DNA of 64,000 nt from Massilia niastensis DSM 21313 (GTDB lineage Bacteria > Pseudomonadota > Gammaproteobacteria > Burkholderiales > Burkholderiaceae_D): contig NZ_KB908102.1 in the NCBI RefSeq assembly GCF_000382345.1, positions 1 to 64,000 of the forward strand, written 5' to 3'. This document shows positions 17,115 through 26,064 of the stretch, one piece after another (the first letter of the stretch is position 1; each line of letters starts with the position of its first letter). Below the pieces are notes generated by a model. It saw only the letters and a list, made by a program, of their open reading frames with translations, had not been told where the DNA came from and did no database searches. Made by a program: the position numbers and the translations under genes.

Positions 17115-19765
17115 AGGCCTTCGCGGCCCAGCAGCGCCAGCACCGCGTCCTGTTCCAGCGGATGGCTGAACAGGAAGCCCTGGTATTCGTCGCAGTCCAT
17201 GCCGCGCAGGATCTCCAGCTGAGCCTGGGTCTCGACGCCTTCGGCCACCACCTTGAGCTTCAGGCCGCGCGCCAGGTTGACGATCGACAGGGCGATCGCG
17301 GCGCTGTCCTCGTCCCGGTCCAGGTCGCGCACGAAGGCGCGGTCGACCTTCAGGCGCGCGACCGGGAAGCGCTTCAGGTAGGCCAGGCTGGAATAGCCGG
17401 TGCCGAAGTCGTCGATCGACAGCTCGACGCCGAGCGCGCGGATCTCGTGCATCAGGCTGTCGACTTCCTCTTCCCGGCTCATCAGCGCGGTTTCGGTGAT
17501 CTCCAGCTCCAGGCAGCCGGGCGGCACCCGGTATTGCGCCAGGCAGCGCCGGATCGTGTCCAGCAGCGTCTTCTGGTAGAACTGGGCCGGCGACAGGTTG
17601 ACCGCCACCTTCACCTGCCGTCCCAGGCGTTCTGACCAGTCGCCGATCAGGCGGCAGGTTTCCTCCAGCGCCCAGGCGCCGACCGGGATGATCAGGCCGG
17701 TGCGTTCGGCGATCGGGATGAACTCGGCCGGCGACACCGGTCCCAGCGCCGCGCTGGACCAGCGCAGCAGCGCCTCGAAGCCGACGATGCGCTGCTCCTG
17801 CACGGTGACCTTGGGCTGGAATACCAGGCGCAGTTCGCCGCGTTCGAGGGCGCGGCGCAGGTGGCCTTCGATCCGCAGGCGCTGGTCGAGGTCGGAATGC
17901 ATGCTGGTCGAGAAGAAGTGGACCGCCTCGCCCACTTCCACGCCATGGCCGGTGCTGGCGTTCTGCGCGCAGCGGTACAGTTCGTGGGCGCTGGCGGCGT
18001 CCTCGGGCGCCAGCGCCACCCCCAGCACCGGCGCGAGGTAGAAGTCGCGGCCGTCCAGGGCGAGGGGGCCGGACAGCAACTGGTGCAGCTGCATCGCGTA
18101 GCGCGCCACCTCGTCCCGTCCGGCGCCGGCATCGAGCAGGAAGGCGAATTCGGCGCCGCGCATGCGCGCCACCACCGCCACGTCGCCGGCGGCGGCGCGC
18201 AGCTGGTCGCCGATCTGCTGCAGCGCGTGGTCGCCGGCGCCATGGCCGAGCAGGTCGATGATCTCGTGCAGGCGCTCGAACACCAGCGAGAAGGCGGCGA
18301 CCCCGCGGCCGCTCTCGGCGGCGCTGGCCAGGCGCGCGTCGAGCAGGCGCAGGAACTGGGTCTGGTTCGGCAGCCCGGTGAGCACGTCGAATTCGGCCAG
18401 GTAGGCCAGGCGCGCCTCGGCCCGTTCGCGTTCGGTGATATCGGTCAGCACCGTCACCAGCTGCGGGTCGCCGCCTTCGCCCACCAGCCGGGAGGTCAGC
18501 TCGATCACGGTGCGCACTTCGCCGCTGCCGTCGCTGATCGAGCCGATCGCCTCGACGCCCCTGCCTTGCGCGAGCGCGGCCGCGTAGCGGCGTTCGCGTT
18601 CCTCGCGTTCCTCGCTGAGCAGGACGCGTTCGTCCACGCCCGCCAGGTCGGCCGCGGGACGGCCGACCAGCCTGCCGAACGCTTCGTTGGCCAGCACGAT
18701 GCGGCGCTCGCTGTCCAGCACCCAGATCGGCGCGCCGACGGCGTTGATCAGGGATGCCAGGAAATCGAAGCGCTTGCCCAGCCTCGCTTCGCTGGCGGAC
18801 AGCAGCTCGATCAGGCGGAACTTGCGGCGCGAATCGCGCGCCACGCGCCAGGCGAGGAAGATCAGCACGACGGACACCAGCAGGTAGAACTCCAGCGCCA
18901 TCCACATCCGTTCGTACCAGGGATCGAGCGCCTCGGCGCGGTTCATGCCCGTGATGATCACCAGCGGAAAGCCCTCGATCGTGTCGTAGCCATACAGGCG
19001 CGCCGTGTTGTCGAGCGGGCTGCGGGCGTCGATCTCGCCGCGCGGGGAGCGCGGCAGGTACTCGCGGAACAGGGGCGTGCCGGCGAACGAGCGGCCGATC
19101 CCGGCGGGCAGCGATGGTTCGCGGATCAGCATGGTGCCGTCCTGGTGGAACAGGGTCACCGAGCCGCCTGGACCCAGCTCGATCTGCCTGGTGATGCGCT
19201 CGAAATGCTCGGAGTCGACCTGCGCCAGCACGCTGCCGAGATGCTTGCCGCGGCCGTCGCGGACCTGGCGCACGAAGTTGATCACGCCGCGGCCGGTCTG
19301 GCGGTCGACGTCGGACATGCTGATCTGCACCACATCGCCGCCGCGGGTCGGCGACGGCAGGGCCGGCAGCACGCGCGCCGCGGCGCGCGCGGTGCGGGCG
19401 CTGCCGAGCAGGCGGTCGTCGGCATCGAAGACGGCGATGCGCAGCAGGTAGGGCCGCGCCGGACCGGCGCTCTCGTCCATCAGGAGCGCTTCCAGCCTGC
19501 CTGTGGCGCCCTTGCGCAGCACGTTGGCGAGGCGCAGCGTGCTGCCGTCCACGCCCTGGGCGGCGGTCGCGACCTGGGCCGCGAAGACGATGGCGATGTT
19601 GCGCAGGTTGACTTTCTGGTCGCGCAAGGTCTCCTGGTAGCTGGTGTACAGCATCGATGCGGTGACCAGGCCGAGGACGGCGATCAGGCCTGCCGTGACG
19701 ATCACGAGCCGGGCGATGGGGTACGGGCGGGTACGGTATTCTGCTGGATTGTCCGGTATGTGCAT
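17111..19765 (-). CDS. Cache-PAS-GGDEF-EAL c-di-GMP signalling protein
   Basis: 884 residues: membrane helix (about 20-42), periplasmic cache-like sensor (about 45-285), second helix (about 288-308), PAS (about 330-450), GGDEF (about 455-620) and EAL (about 625-880). The GGDEF core reads RGAEF, missing key catalytic residues, so cyclase activity is unlikely. The EAL domain keeps EALLRW, NLSPAQF, ELEITE, DDFGTGYSSL and EGVET, so c-di-GMP phosphodiesterase activity is expected. A ligand in the periplasm probably tunes hydrolysis. Its TAG stop shares a CTAG with the convergent phosphoesterase. Confidence 0.92.
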   Translation of the reverse strand: MHIPDNPAEYRTRPYPIARLVIVTAGLIAVLGLVTASMLYTSYQETLRDQKVNLRNIAIVFAAQVATAAQGVDGSTLRLANVLRKGATGRLEALLMDESAGPARPYLLRIAVFDADDRLLGSARTARAAARVLPALPSPTRGGDVVQISMSDVDRQTGRGVINFVRQVRDGRGKHLGSVLAQVDSEHFERITRQIELGPGGSVTLFHQDGTMLIREPSLPAGIGRSFAGTPLFREYLPRSPRGEIDARSPLDNTARLYGYDTIEGFPLVIITGMNRAEALDPWYERMWMALEFYLLVSVVLIFLAWRVARDSRRKFRLIELLSASEARLGKRFDFLASLINAVGAPIWVLDSERRIVLANEAFGRLVGRPAADLAGVDERVLLSEEREERERRYAAALAQGRGVEAIGSISDGSGEVRTVIELTSRLVGEGGDPQLVTVLTDITERERAEARLAYLAEFDVLTGLPNQTQFLRLLDARLASAAESGRGVAAFSLVFERLHEIIDLLGHGAGDHALQQIGDQLRAAAGDVAVVARMRGAEFAFLLDAGAGRDEVARYAMQLHQLLSGPLALDGRDFYLAPVLGVALAPEDAASAHELYRCAQNASTGHGVEVGEAVHFFSTSMHSDLDQRLRIEGHLRRALERGELRLVFQPKVTVQEQRIVGFEALLRWSSAALGPVSPAEFIPIAERTGLIIPVGAWALEETCRLIGDWSERLGRQVKVAVNLSPAQFYQKTLLDTIRRCLAQYRVPPGCLELEITETALMSREEEVDSLMHEIRALGVELSIDDFGTGYSSLAYLKRFPVARLKVDRAFVRDLDRDEDSAAIALSIVNLARGLKLKVVAEGVETQAQLEILRGMDCDEYQGFLFSHPLEQDAVLALLGREGL

Positions 19766-19854
19766 GCCTGCCCGCGACGAGTGGGTTCAGCCGGGAATTT
19801 TACATGAAGCCCGTACATACTCCGCGCCGCAGGGAATGAAGCGCTGCGGCGGCG

Positions 19855-19879
19855 AAAAAAAAGCCGGGAGGAACCCGGC
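19855..19879 (-). terminator. Rho-independent terminator of the small membrane-protein gene
   Basis: On the minus strand GCCGGG-TTCCT-CCCGGC is followed by eight T. It lies 27 bp after the stop of the gene at 19906-20283. Confidence 0.85.
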
Positions 19880-19905
19880 CGCGAAGAGGGAGTGTCCGGA
19901 GCGGA

Positions 19906-20283
19906 TCACGCGGTGGCGTGCGTGGCCACGCGGGCGCGGCGCGAACGGTTGACGAAGTACCACACCAGCGCCAGCGGCAGCAGCAGGGGCAGCAGCAGGG
20001 GCGAGATCAGGAGCGCCACCGACACCGCGCACACGCCCAGGACGCCGAGCAGGATCACCCCGAGGCCGGCGAACACCACCGCCAGCACGACACCCACGAC
20101 CAGGGTCACCAGGATCCCGAGGATCGTGCCGCCGCCCGCGAACAGCACGGCCAGCAGGGCGCCGAGGGGACCGTCGATCTCTTCGCCGTCGAAGTTGACC
20201 GTCATGTCGCCGCTGTAGCTGGCGACGTTCCACAGCAGCAGGGCAAACAGGAACAGGATGACATAGGGGGCGTACTTTTTCAT
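19906..20283 (-). CDS. Small integral membrane protein of unknown function
   Basis: 125 residues: an N-terminal hydrophobic segment (about 5-22), a short polar stretch (SGDMTVNFDGEEIDG), then two or three long hydrophobic segments and an Arg-rich tail. GAGGA lies 6-10 bp upstream of ATG 20283; a nearby ATG nine bases earlier would begin on the ribosome site itself. It has its own terminator. No known family was recognised with confidence. Confidence 0.72.
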   Translation of the reverse strand: MKKYAPYVILFLFALLLWNVASYSGDMTVNFDGEEIDGPLGALLAVLFAGGGTILGILVTLVVGVVLAVVFAGLGVILLGVLGVCAVSVALLISPLLLPLLLPLALVWYFVNRSRRARVATHATA

Positions 20284-20453
20284 GGCGGTCCTCATCTGGG
20301 TTGGTCGTTGCATCGTTGTGTCGTCTGCAGCATGCTTGCACTGTATGCGCGGCGCCCGGGACGGGCCACCGGATTGCGACAGGATGCATTTTCCCCGGTC
20401 CGGACAGCCTGTTGGCGCGATGGAACGGCGCGCTTCAGGACGGGGATTTTTCC

Positions 20454-20481
20454 TTGAAATGCGTGGATTGTTACCTATACT
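20454..20481 (+). promoter_or_regulatory. Sigma70-type promoter of the small proline-rich gene
   Basis: TTGAAA (20454-20459) and TATACT (20476-20481) with 16-bp spacing. Expected transcription start near 20488, 24 bases before the ATG. Confidence 0.7.
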
Positions 20482-20511
20482 GACAGCCTGCTCTGTTACA
20501 GGGGGATCCTT

Positions 20512-20742
20512 ATGCAAGCTGTTGTTCCCGTCCCGAGGGACCACCTGGCCACGCTCCATCCCGCATTGGCCAACAGCGGTCCCAAAGGCCCGCCATCGGC
20601 GCCACCGACCATCCCGCCGATCATCATCAACCCGTTCAATCGGGAAAGACCAGCGCCGGCCATCGATCCACGCCGCACCCCGGACGGTCCGCCGGTCATA
20701 CCGCCACGGGGACCCGACTGGCGCTGTCCCAGGGTCGCCTGA
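20512..20742 (+). CDS. Small proline-rich protein (76 aa), monocistronic
   Basis: ATG 20512 follows GGGGGAT. The product is rich in Pro, Arg and Ile (for example PPTIPPIIINPFNRERP and a WRCPRVA tail), with no signal peptide. A good promoter lies 30 bp upstream and a perfect terminator starts 6 bp after the stop, so the transcript would be about 280 nt. That compact layout supports a real unit, either a small protein gene or a small RNA with coding potential. No homologue is known to me. Confidence 0.6.
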   Translation: MQAVVPVPRDHLATLHPALANSGPKGPPSAPPTIPPIIINPFNRERPAPAIDPRRTPDGPPVIPPRGPDWRCPRVA

Positions 20743-20748
20743 CCCGCC

Positions 20749-20770
20749 GCCCGCACGAAGCGGGCTTTTT
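20749..20770 (+). terminator. Rho-independent terminator of the small proline-rich gene
   Basis: GCCCGC-ACGAA-GCGGGC followed by five T, directly after the stop at 20742. Confidence 0.9.
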
Positions 20771-20832
20771 CATGTGCCCGGTTTCCTCTATGATTCGGCT
20801 TTGGGCCGATGCCCGCCGAAGGAAACCGACAC

Positions 20833-21342
20833 ATGAACGACGACACCCACGATCACGACCACGACGACGAAGAGGCCGGACCGGTGCAGGAACCCCGCCT
20901 GTGGCAGGGCAACGGCTGGACGGCGCGCGTCATCAAGAACGAAGACGACGATGGCTGGGCGGTCGCGATGATCAAGGACGGGGAGCCGGAACCGGCGCTG
21001 GTCGGCCCCTGGACCATGGGGCGCGACAAGAAAAACCCGAAACCGCTGGACACCGCGGCATTCAACACGCTGGTCAAGACGGCATCGGAAGTGATCCGGC
21101 GCCACGAGCAGCAACTGCACGCGATCCTGCACAAGAGCATCTATGTCTGGACCGAGCAGACGGGCGAACTCAAGGTCACGCTGGATATCGTTCCCGATGA
21201 CGACGATCCGTATGCGATGCTGGCCGCCTTCGACCAGATGGGCGAGCAGGTGGCGCGGGTGCGGGTGGCGGCGAGCTTCAAGCTGACGCAGGCGTCGGCG
21301 CAGGCGTGGTTCGCGAACGATTTCCGCGCGCCGCGCTCGTAA
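20833..21342 (+). CDS. Conserved-looking acidic protein, unknown function
   Basis: 169 residues. Start ATG 20833 has AAGGAAA upstream; an ATG 24 bases earlier lacks a site. The N-terminus is a His/Asp run (DDTHDHDHDDEE) that might bind metal. The remainder (about 25-165) is a folded, cytoplasmic-looking domain with WTARVIKNEDDDGWAVAMI and a final amphipathic helix. No known domain was recognised. Confidence 0.72.
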   Translation: MNDDTHDHDHDDEEAGPVQEPRLWQGNGWTARVIKNEDDDGWAVAMIKDGEPEPALVGPWTMGRDKKNPKPLDTAAFNTLVKTASEVIRRHEQQLHAILHKSIYVWTEQTGELKVTLDIVPDDDDPYAMLAAFDQMGEQVARVRVAASFKLTQASAQAWFANDFRAPRS

Positions 21343-21470
21343 GGGAGATAGTGCTGGCTGAATCAGTGTCGCGATTCCAGCCAGCAAACAATGTAGCCCC
21401 GCAACCCTCCTGCACCGCCCCCAAACTGTTACTATTTCCCCTAGGCATTCATTAATGATATGGGGAAGCA

Positions 21471-23423
21471 ATGGAACGTCTTGACCGGCTGGAAGCGGTC
21501 CAGTCGATGCTGCTCGAGATCGGGCAACTGTCGACCAGCTGCAGCGACATCACCGCATTCATCAAGGCCGTGCACGGTGCGCTGGGCCGCATCATGTACG
21601 CAGCCAACTTCTACGTGGCGCTGGCCGACCGCGAGGACGGCAGCGTGCGTTTCGCGTATTTCGTCGACGAGGCCGACGAGGGCCCGGATCCCGGCGAGCG
21701 GATCCGGCTCGCCTCCCCCGAACAGTCGCCCACCGCCTGGGTGCTGCTGAACCGCCGCACCCTGGTCATCACCGCCGACGACTTCAGGGAACGCGAACGC
21801 AGCGGCATCGCCTGGGGCAACGGCAGCGCGGCCGAGCACTGGATGGGCTGCCCGCTGCTCGACCAGAACCACCAGGCGCTGGGCGCGATCGTCATCCAGA
21901 GCTATACCGAGGGCGTCACCTACAGCGAGGAAGACCAGGCGCTGTTCGCGCTGATCGCCAACCACGTGTCGAACGCGCTGCAGGGCCTGCAGAGCATGGA
22001 CCGGCTGGAGCGCGCGGTGCAGGAACGCACCGCCGCGCTGGCGCACGAGGTGGCCGAGCGCCGCCGCGCGGAACAGGTGCAGCACGCGCTGTACCAGATC
22101 GCCAGCCTGTCGGCGCAGGCGCTCGATACCGAGGTCCTGACCGCCAGCCTGCACCGCATCATCGGCGAGCTGATGGTGGCCGAGAACTTCCTGATCGGGC
22201 TGTACCACCCGGACACCGAGGAAATCAGCATTCCCTATTTCGTCGACCAGAAGGACGGCGAGGCGCCGGTCAAGCGCTTCCCGTTCGGGAAGGCGATGTG
22301 CTCCTACGTCCTGTCGAGCAAGCAGGCGCAGCTCCACGACGCCGACAGCTTCCGCCGGCTGGTGGCCAATGGCCTGGTCCGGGAGCCGCTCGGCGACACC
22401 GGGATCGCGAGCTGGATGGGCGCGCCGATGCTGGTGCACGACAAGCCCTACGGCGTGATCATCGTGCAGAGCTACGATCCGGCGATCGTGTACGGCAAGG
22501 CCGACCTCGACCTGCTGGCCTTCATGGCCAGCCACGTCGCGGTGGCGATCGCCCGCATGCAGGCCGACCGCGCGATCCGCAAGGCCAAGGAAAGGCTGGA
22601 ACAGCAGAACGCGGCCCTGAACGAGGCGCTGGGCGCGCTGCGCGACGCGCAGTCGGAGCTGGTGCGCCAGGAGAAGCTGGCCTCGCTGGGCCGGCTGGTG
22701 GCGGGCGTGGCGCACGAGATCAACACCCCGCTGGGGATCTGCGTGACAGCCACCAGCCACCTGGTGCAGGAGCTCAAGCTGACCCGCGAGGAACTGGCGG
22801 CGGGGGAGATGACCGAGGACAGCCTGCACGGCTTCTTCGACATCGTCGACCAGTCGCTGCGCATCCTGACCACCAACACGCAGCGCGCGGCGGCGCTGGT
22901 GCGCAGCTTCAAGCAGGTGGCGGTGGACCAGTCCTCGGACGATATCCGCAGCTTCAACCTGCATACCTACCTGAACGAAGTGCTGCTGTCGCTGCAGCCC
23001 AAGCTCAAGGGGCGGCCGGTGAAGGTGGACCTGGCCTGCCCGCCGGACCTGATGCTCGACAGCTTCCCGGGAGCGGTGTCGCAGATCGTCACCAACATGG
23101 TGATGAACTCGCTGGTGCACGGTTTCGAGCGCGAGCAGCCGGGCACCATCACGATCCGCGCGGCGCTGGAGGACGACTGGGTCGGCTTCGACTATGCCGA
23201 CGATGGCGCGGGGATGGACAAGGACACGCTGGACAAGCTGTTCGATCCGTTCTTCACCACCAGGCGCGGGATCGGCGGCAGCGGGCTGGGGGCGCACATC
23301 CTGTACAACCTGGTGACCGGGGCGCTGGGCGGCAGCGTGCGGGTGGAAAGCGCGCCGGGGAAGGGCCTGCGCTACCACCTGCGCTTCCCGCGCTCGCAGC
23401 GCAAGGAAAAGGCGGCCGCATAA
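21471..23423 (+). CDS. GAF-GAF sensor histidine kinase
   Basis: 650 residues, soluble: GAF (about 10-185), coiled linker, second GAF (about 220-375), coiled coil, HisKA with VAHEINTPLG (His about 414) and HATPase_c with N-box NMVMNSLVHG, DDGAGM, FDPFFTTR and GSGLGAHI. The two GAF domains share WMG-x-P-hydrophobic motifs. It probably autophosphorylates and passes phosphate to a separate regulator; the convergent REC-DUF3369-HD-GYP gene 57 bp away is the natural candidate. Confidence 0.9.
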   Translation: MERLDRLEAVQSMLLEIGQLSTSCSDITAFIKAVHGALGRIMYAANFYVALADREDGSVRFAYFVDEADEGPDPGERIRLASPEQSPTAWVLLNRRTLVITADDFRERERSGIAWGNGSAAEHWMGCPLLDQNHQALGAIVIQSYTEGVTYSEEDQALFALIANHVSNALQGLQSMDRLERAVQERTAALAHEVAERRRAEQVQHALYQIASLSAQALDTEVLTASLHRIIGELMVAENFLIGLYHPDTEEISIPYFVDQKDGEAPVKRFPFGKAMCSYVLSSKQAQLHDADSFRRLVANGLVREPLGDTGIASWMGAPMLVHDKPYGVIIVQSYDPAIVYGKADLDLLAFMASHVAVAIARMQADRAIRKAKERLEQQNAALNEALGALRDAQSELVRQEKLASLGRLVAGVAHEINTPLGICVTATSHLVQELKLTREELAAGEMTEDSLHGFFDIVDQSLRILTTNTQRAAALVRSFKQVAVDQSSDDIRSFNLHTYLNEVLLSLQPKLKGRPVKVDLACPPDLMLDSFPGAVSQIVTNMVMNSLVHGFEREQPGTITIRAALEDDWVGFDYADDGAGMDKDTLDKLFDPFFTTRRGIGGSGLGAHILYNLVTGALGGSVRVESAPGKGLRYHLRFPRSQRKEKAAA

Positions 23424-23428
23424 CGGAA

Positions 23429-23449
23429 ACGGGCGGCTGCGCCGCCCGT
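23429..23449. terminator. Strong intergenic hairpin between convergent genes
   Basis: ACGGGCGGC-TGC-GCCGCCCGT, 9-bp perfect stem between the histidine kinase and the HD-GYP regulator. There is no T run on either strand, so a terminator role is only probable. Confidence 0.5.
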
Positions 23450-23480
23450 CCTGCGTGCCAAACCACGCGTTCGACGACGA

Positions 23481-24986
23481 TCAATCCGGCCAGTTGCGGT
23501 TGATCTCGATCGCCTTGTCCATGTTCTTGATGAGCAGGTCGACGTAGTACGGATCGAGGTGGTGGCCCGCCACTTCGCGCAGGTGCTCGGTGACCTTCTC
23601 GGCCGGCCAGGCGTCCTTGTAGCAGCGCTTGTGGCTCAGGGCGTCGAACACGTCGGCCACGGCCACGATGCGCGCGTACGGGTGGATGTCCTCGCCGCGC
23701 AGGCCTTGCGGGTAGCCGCTGCCGTCGTACTTCTCGTGGTGCTGGTGCGCGATCACCGCGGCCGCCTTCAGGATCGGACGCGAGGAGCCGTCCAGGATCT
23801 GCAGGCCCACGGTCGGGTGCTGCTTCATGATTTCCCACTCGTCCTCGGTCAGGCGGCCCGGCTTGAGCAGCACCGCGTCCGGCGTCGCGATCTTGCCCAC
23901 GTCGTGCATCGGCGCCGCGTGCATCAGCACCGCCGTCTCGTCGTCCGGCATGCCGGCGGCCTGGGCCAGCAGGTGGCAGACCTGCGACATGCGGCGCACG
24001 TGGTTGCCGGCCTCGTTCGAGCGCGATTCGACCACGTCGCCGAGGCGCAGGATCAGTTCGGCCTGGGTATCGGTGATCTCCTGGTTCAGCAGGATGTTGT
24101 CGAAGGCGATCGCCACGCCCGAGCAGAACACTTCGAGCAGCTGGGCGTCGATCTCGGAGATCTCTTCCACGCCCTTGAGCACCAGCAGCGAGGCCTTGCC
24201 GCTGTTGTTCGGGAAGTAGCCGACATAGGTGTCGCCATGCAGGCGCGAGATGCGGTTCTTGCGCGCGTCGTCGAGCTGGGCCACCAGTTCCGGGCCGATA
24301 TCCTCGCGGCCCAGGTCGCCGATCTGGGCCAGCACCTCGTACTGGCTCTGGCCGGTGATCATGCTCGCGCCCTTCAGGCGCAGCAGCATGCTCTGCTCCA
24401 GGCGCAGCAGCGCCACCACCTGCTGCAGCAGGCCGTTGGCGAAATCCTTCAGGTTCCGCTGCTGGAAGATGTGGGCCGAGGCCGCGATCACGCGCTCCAG
24501 GCCCTCGCGGTAGTTCTGCTGCACCCGGCGCGCTTCCTCGACCTTCATGATGTCGCGGTAGGCGCGCAGCGCGGCGAAGGTGGTCGTGAACAGCTTGGTC
24601 CGATCGAGCTCGGTCTTTTCCTTGTAGTCGTTGATGTCGTAGTCGACGATCACGCGTTCTTCCGGCGCCTGACCGGGCTGGCCGGTGCGCAGCACGATGC
24701 GGGTGAACTGGTTGTCCAGTTCCTGGCGCATCCAGCGCGCCACTTCGAGGCCGCTGTCCTCGCGTTCCATCACCACGTCCAGGAACACCAGTGCAATGTC
24801 CTTTTCGCGCGCCAGCACCTCCTTCGCTTCCGCGCCGCTGTAGGCATGCACGAAGGAGAGCGCGCGGCCGTCGAGGCGGAAGCGCGACAGGGTCAGCTTG
24901 GTGATGTCATGGATATCCGGCTCATCGTCTACCAGCAACACTTTCCAGGGCGCGAGCTTGGGGACGGCGGAAGACAAGAAGGACAT
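23481..24986 (-). CDS. Response regulator: REC - DUF3369 - HD-GYP
   Basis: 501 residues. REC (about 14-140) with acidic pocket VDDEPD and phospho-acceptor in FLDVV, DUF3369 (about 145-300), and HD-GYP (about 310-500) with MHDVGKIATPD and HHEKYDGSGYPQGL. HD-GYP domains hydrolyse c-di-GMP. The output is therefore phosphorylation-controlled c-di-GMP breakdown. The neighbouring GAF histidine kinase, transcribed toward it, is a likely partner by location only. Confidence 0.92.
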   Translation of the reverse strand: MSFLSSAVPKLAPWKVLLVDDEPDIHDITKLTLSRFRLDGRALSFVHAYSGAEAKEVLAREKDIALVFLDVVMEREDSGLEVARWMRQELDNQFTRIVLRTGQPGQAPEERVIVDYDINDYKEKTELDRTKLFTTTFAALRAYRDIMKVEEARRVQQNYREGLERVIAASAHIFQQRNLKDFANGLLQQVVALLRLEQSMLLRLKGASMITGQSQYEVLAQIGDLGREDIGPELVAQLDDARKNRISRLHGDTYVGYFPNNSGKASLLVLKGVEEISEIDAQLLEVFCSGVAIAFDNILLNQEITDTQAELILRLGDVVESRSNEAGNHVRRMSQVCHLLAQAAGMPDDETAVLMHAAPMHDVGKIATPDAVLLKPGRLTEDEWEIMKQHPTVGLQILDGSSRPILKAAAVIAHQHHEKYDGSGYPQGLRGEDIHPYARIVAVADVFDALSHKRCYKDAWPAEKVTEHLREVAGHHLDPYYVDLLIKNMDKAIEINRNWPD

Positions 24987-25123
24987 AGGATTTTCAATTA
25001 CCGTGGTTGGCTGGTGTCGTTTGAACGTGTTCTTGCAGAAAATAATATCTGCAAGTCAAGTTAATTGTAGTACGACAAATGACCCTTAACAACAGGCAAT
25101 AGTAAAAGTGTTGGGGAAAGATG

Positions 25124-25155
25124 TCACACCTTCTCTTTCGAAAGAAGGGTGTAAG
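25124..25155. terminator. Possible terminator hairpin downstream of the glycosylase gene
   Basis: ACACCTTCT...AGAAGGGTGT forms a stem with one bulge around a TTTCGAA loop. It lies just past the stop of the minus-strand glycosylase gene. No long T run. Confidence 0.35.
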
Positions 25156-25176
25156 TACACTCAGTGCGAAGGGACG

Positions 25177-25914
25177 TCAGTTGTAGCGTTTCTGGCAACG
25201 CTCGCAATAGAAGCTGCGCCGCTTGGTGCGTCCCAGGTTGGCCTTCAGGAAGGGGATGTCGCAGCGCGGGCAGGTCTTCTGCGCGTGCGCCAGCCAGTGC
25301 TGCTTGAGCACGAACTGCTTTTTCCAGGCGAGGAAGTCGAAACTGTACTGGCGCGCCTCGTCGACCAGTGCGCGCAGCTTGGGCGCGGGCAGGGCGCCGA
25401 CGTTCGACAATGGATGCACGCGGATGCGGAACAGCACCTCGTTCTTGATGATGTTGCCCACGCCTGAGAAGATGTCCTGGTCGAGCAGGGCGTCGCAGGC
25501 CAGCAGCTCGGGACGGGCGCGCAGTTTCTTGCGCGCCTTCTTCGGATCCCACTGGTCCGACATCACGTCGGCGCTGAAGTCATAGGCTTCGAAGGCGGTG
25601 CGCTCGATTTCCCTGACCGAGCAGGCATACACATTCAGCTCGCCGCCGTCCGCCATCCGCAGCGACAGCCGCGCGGGCTTGTCGCGCCGCTCGTCGATGC
25701 GATAGGTGCCGAACAGCAGGAAATGAATGCGCAGCACCAGTCCGGGCAGCTCGATCAGGAGGTGCTTGCCCCAGGTGTGCAGCGCCACGATGGGCTGCCC
25801 GACGAGGCGGGCGGTGTCGATGGCCCAGGTATTGCCTTCGGCATGGACGATTTCCTGCCCCACGAAGCGCGCGGCCTGTTCCTTCAGGATGTAAAGCGAT
25901 GGACCTTCCGGCAC
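25177..25914 (-). CDS. Formamidopyrimidine-DNA glycosylase / endonuclease VIII family protein
   Basis: 245 residues from GTG 25914, chosen because AGGAGG lies 6 bp upstream and the mature N-terminus is then PEGPS, the catalytic Pro-Glu of this family. Other features: the beta-domain Lys in TWGKHLLIEL, helix-two-turn-helix DQDIFSGVGNIIKNEVLF, and a C-terminal zinc finger with four Cys (CPRCDIPFLK ... FYCERCQ). These enzymes cut out oxidised bases and nick the strand. It looks closer to Nei-like than to MutM proteins; the exact specificity is open. Confidence 0.87.
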   Translation of the reverse strand: MPEGPSLYILKEQAARFVGQEIVHAEGNTWAIDTARLVGQPIVALHTWGKHLLIELPGLVLRIHFLLFGTYRIDERRDKPARLSLRMADGGELNVYACSVREIERTAFEAYDFSADVMSDQWDPKKARKKLRARPELLACDALLDQDIFSGVGNIIKNEVLFRIRVHPLSNVGALPAPKLRALVDEARQYSFDFLAWKKQFVLKQHWLAHAQKTCPRCDIPFLKANLGRTKRRSFYCERCQKRYN

Positions 25915-26064
25915 GGATGACCTCCTGGCGCCATTGTCGTCCGGCGTACGGAAACGCCCTGTGCGCGGCCTAACATTTGGATACAAAACTCCGACGATCC
26001 CGGACTCGCAGAAGGAATAAACGGGCGTATATTTGAACCAGACCGCAAGGAAGGAGAGAAGGCG

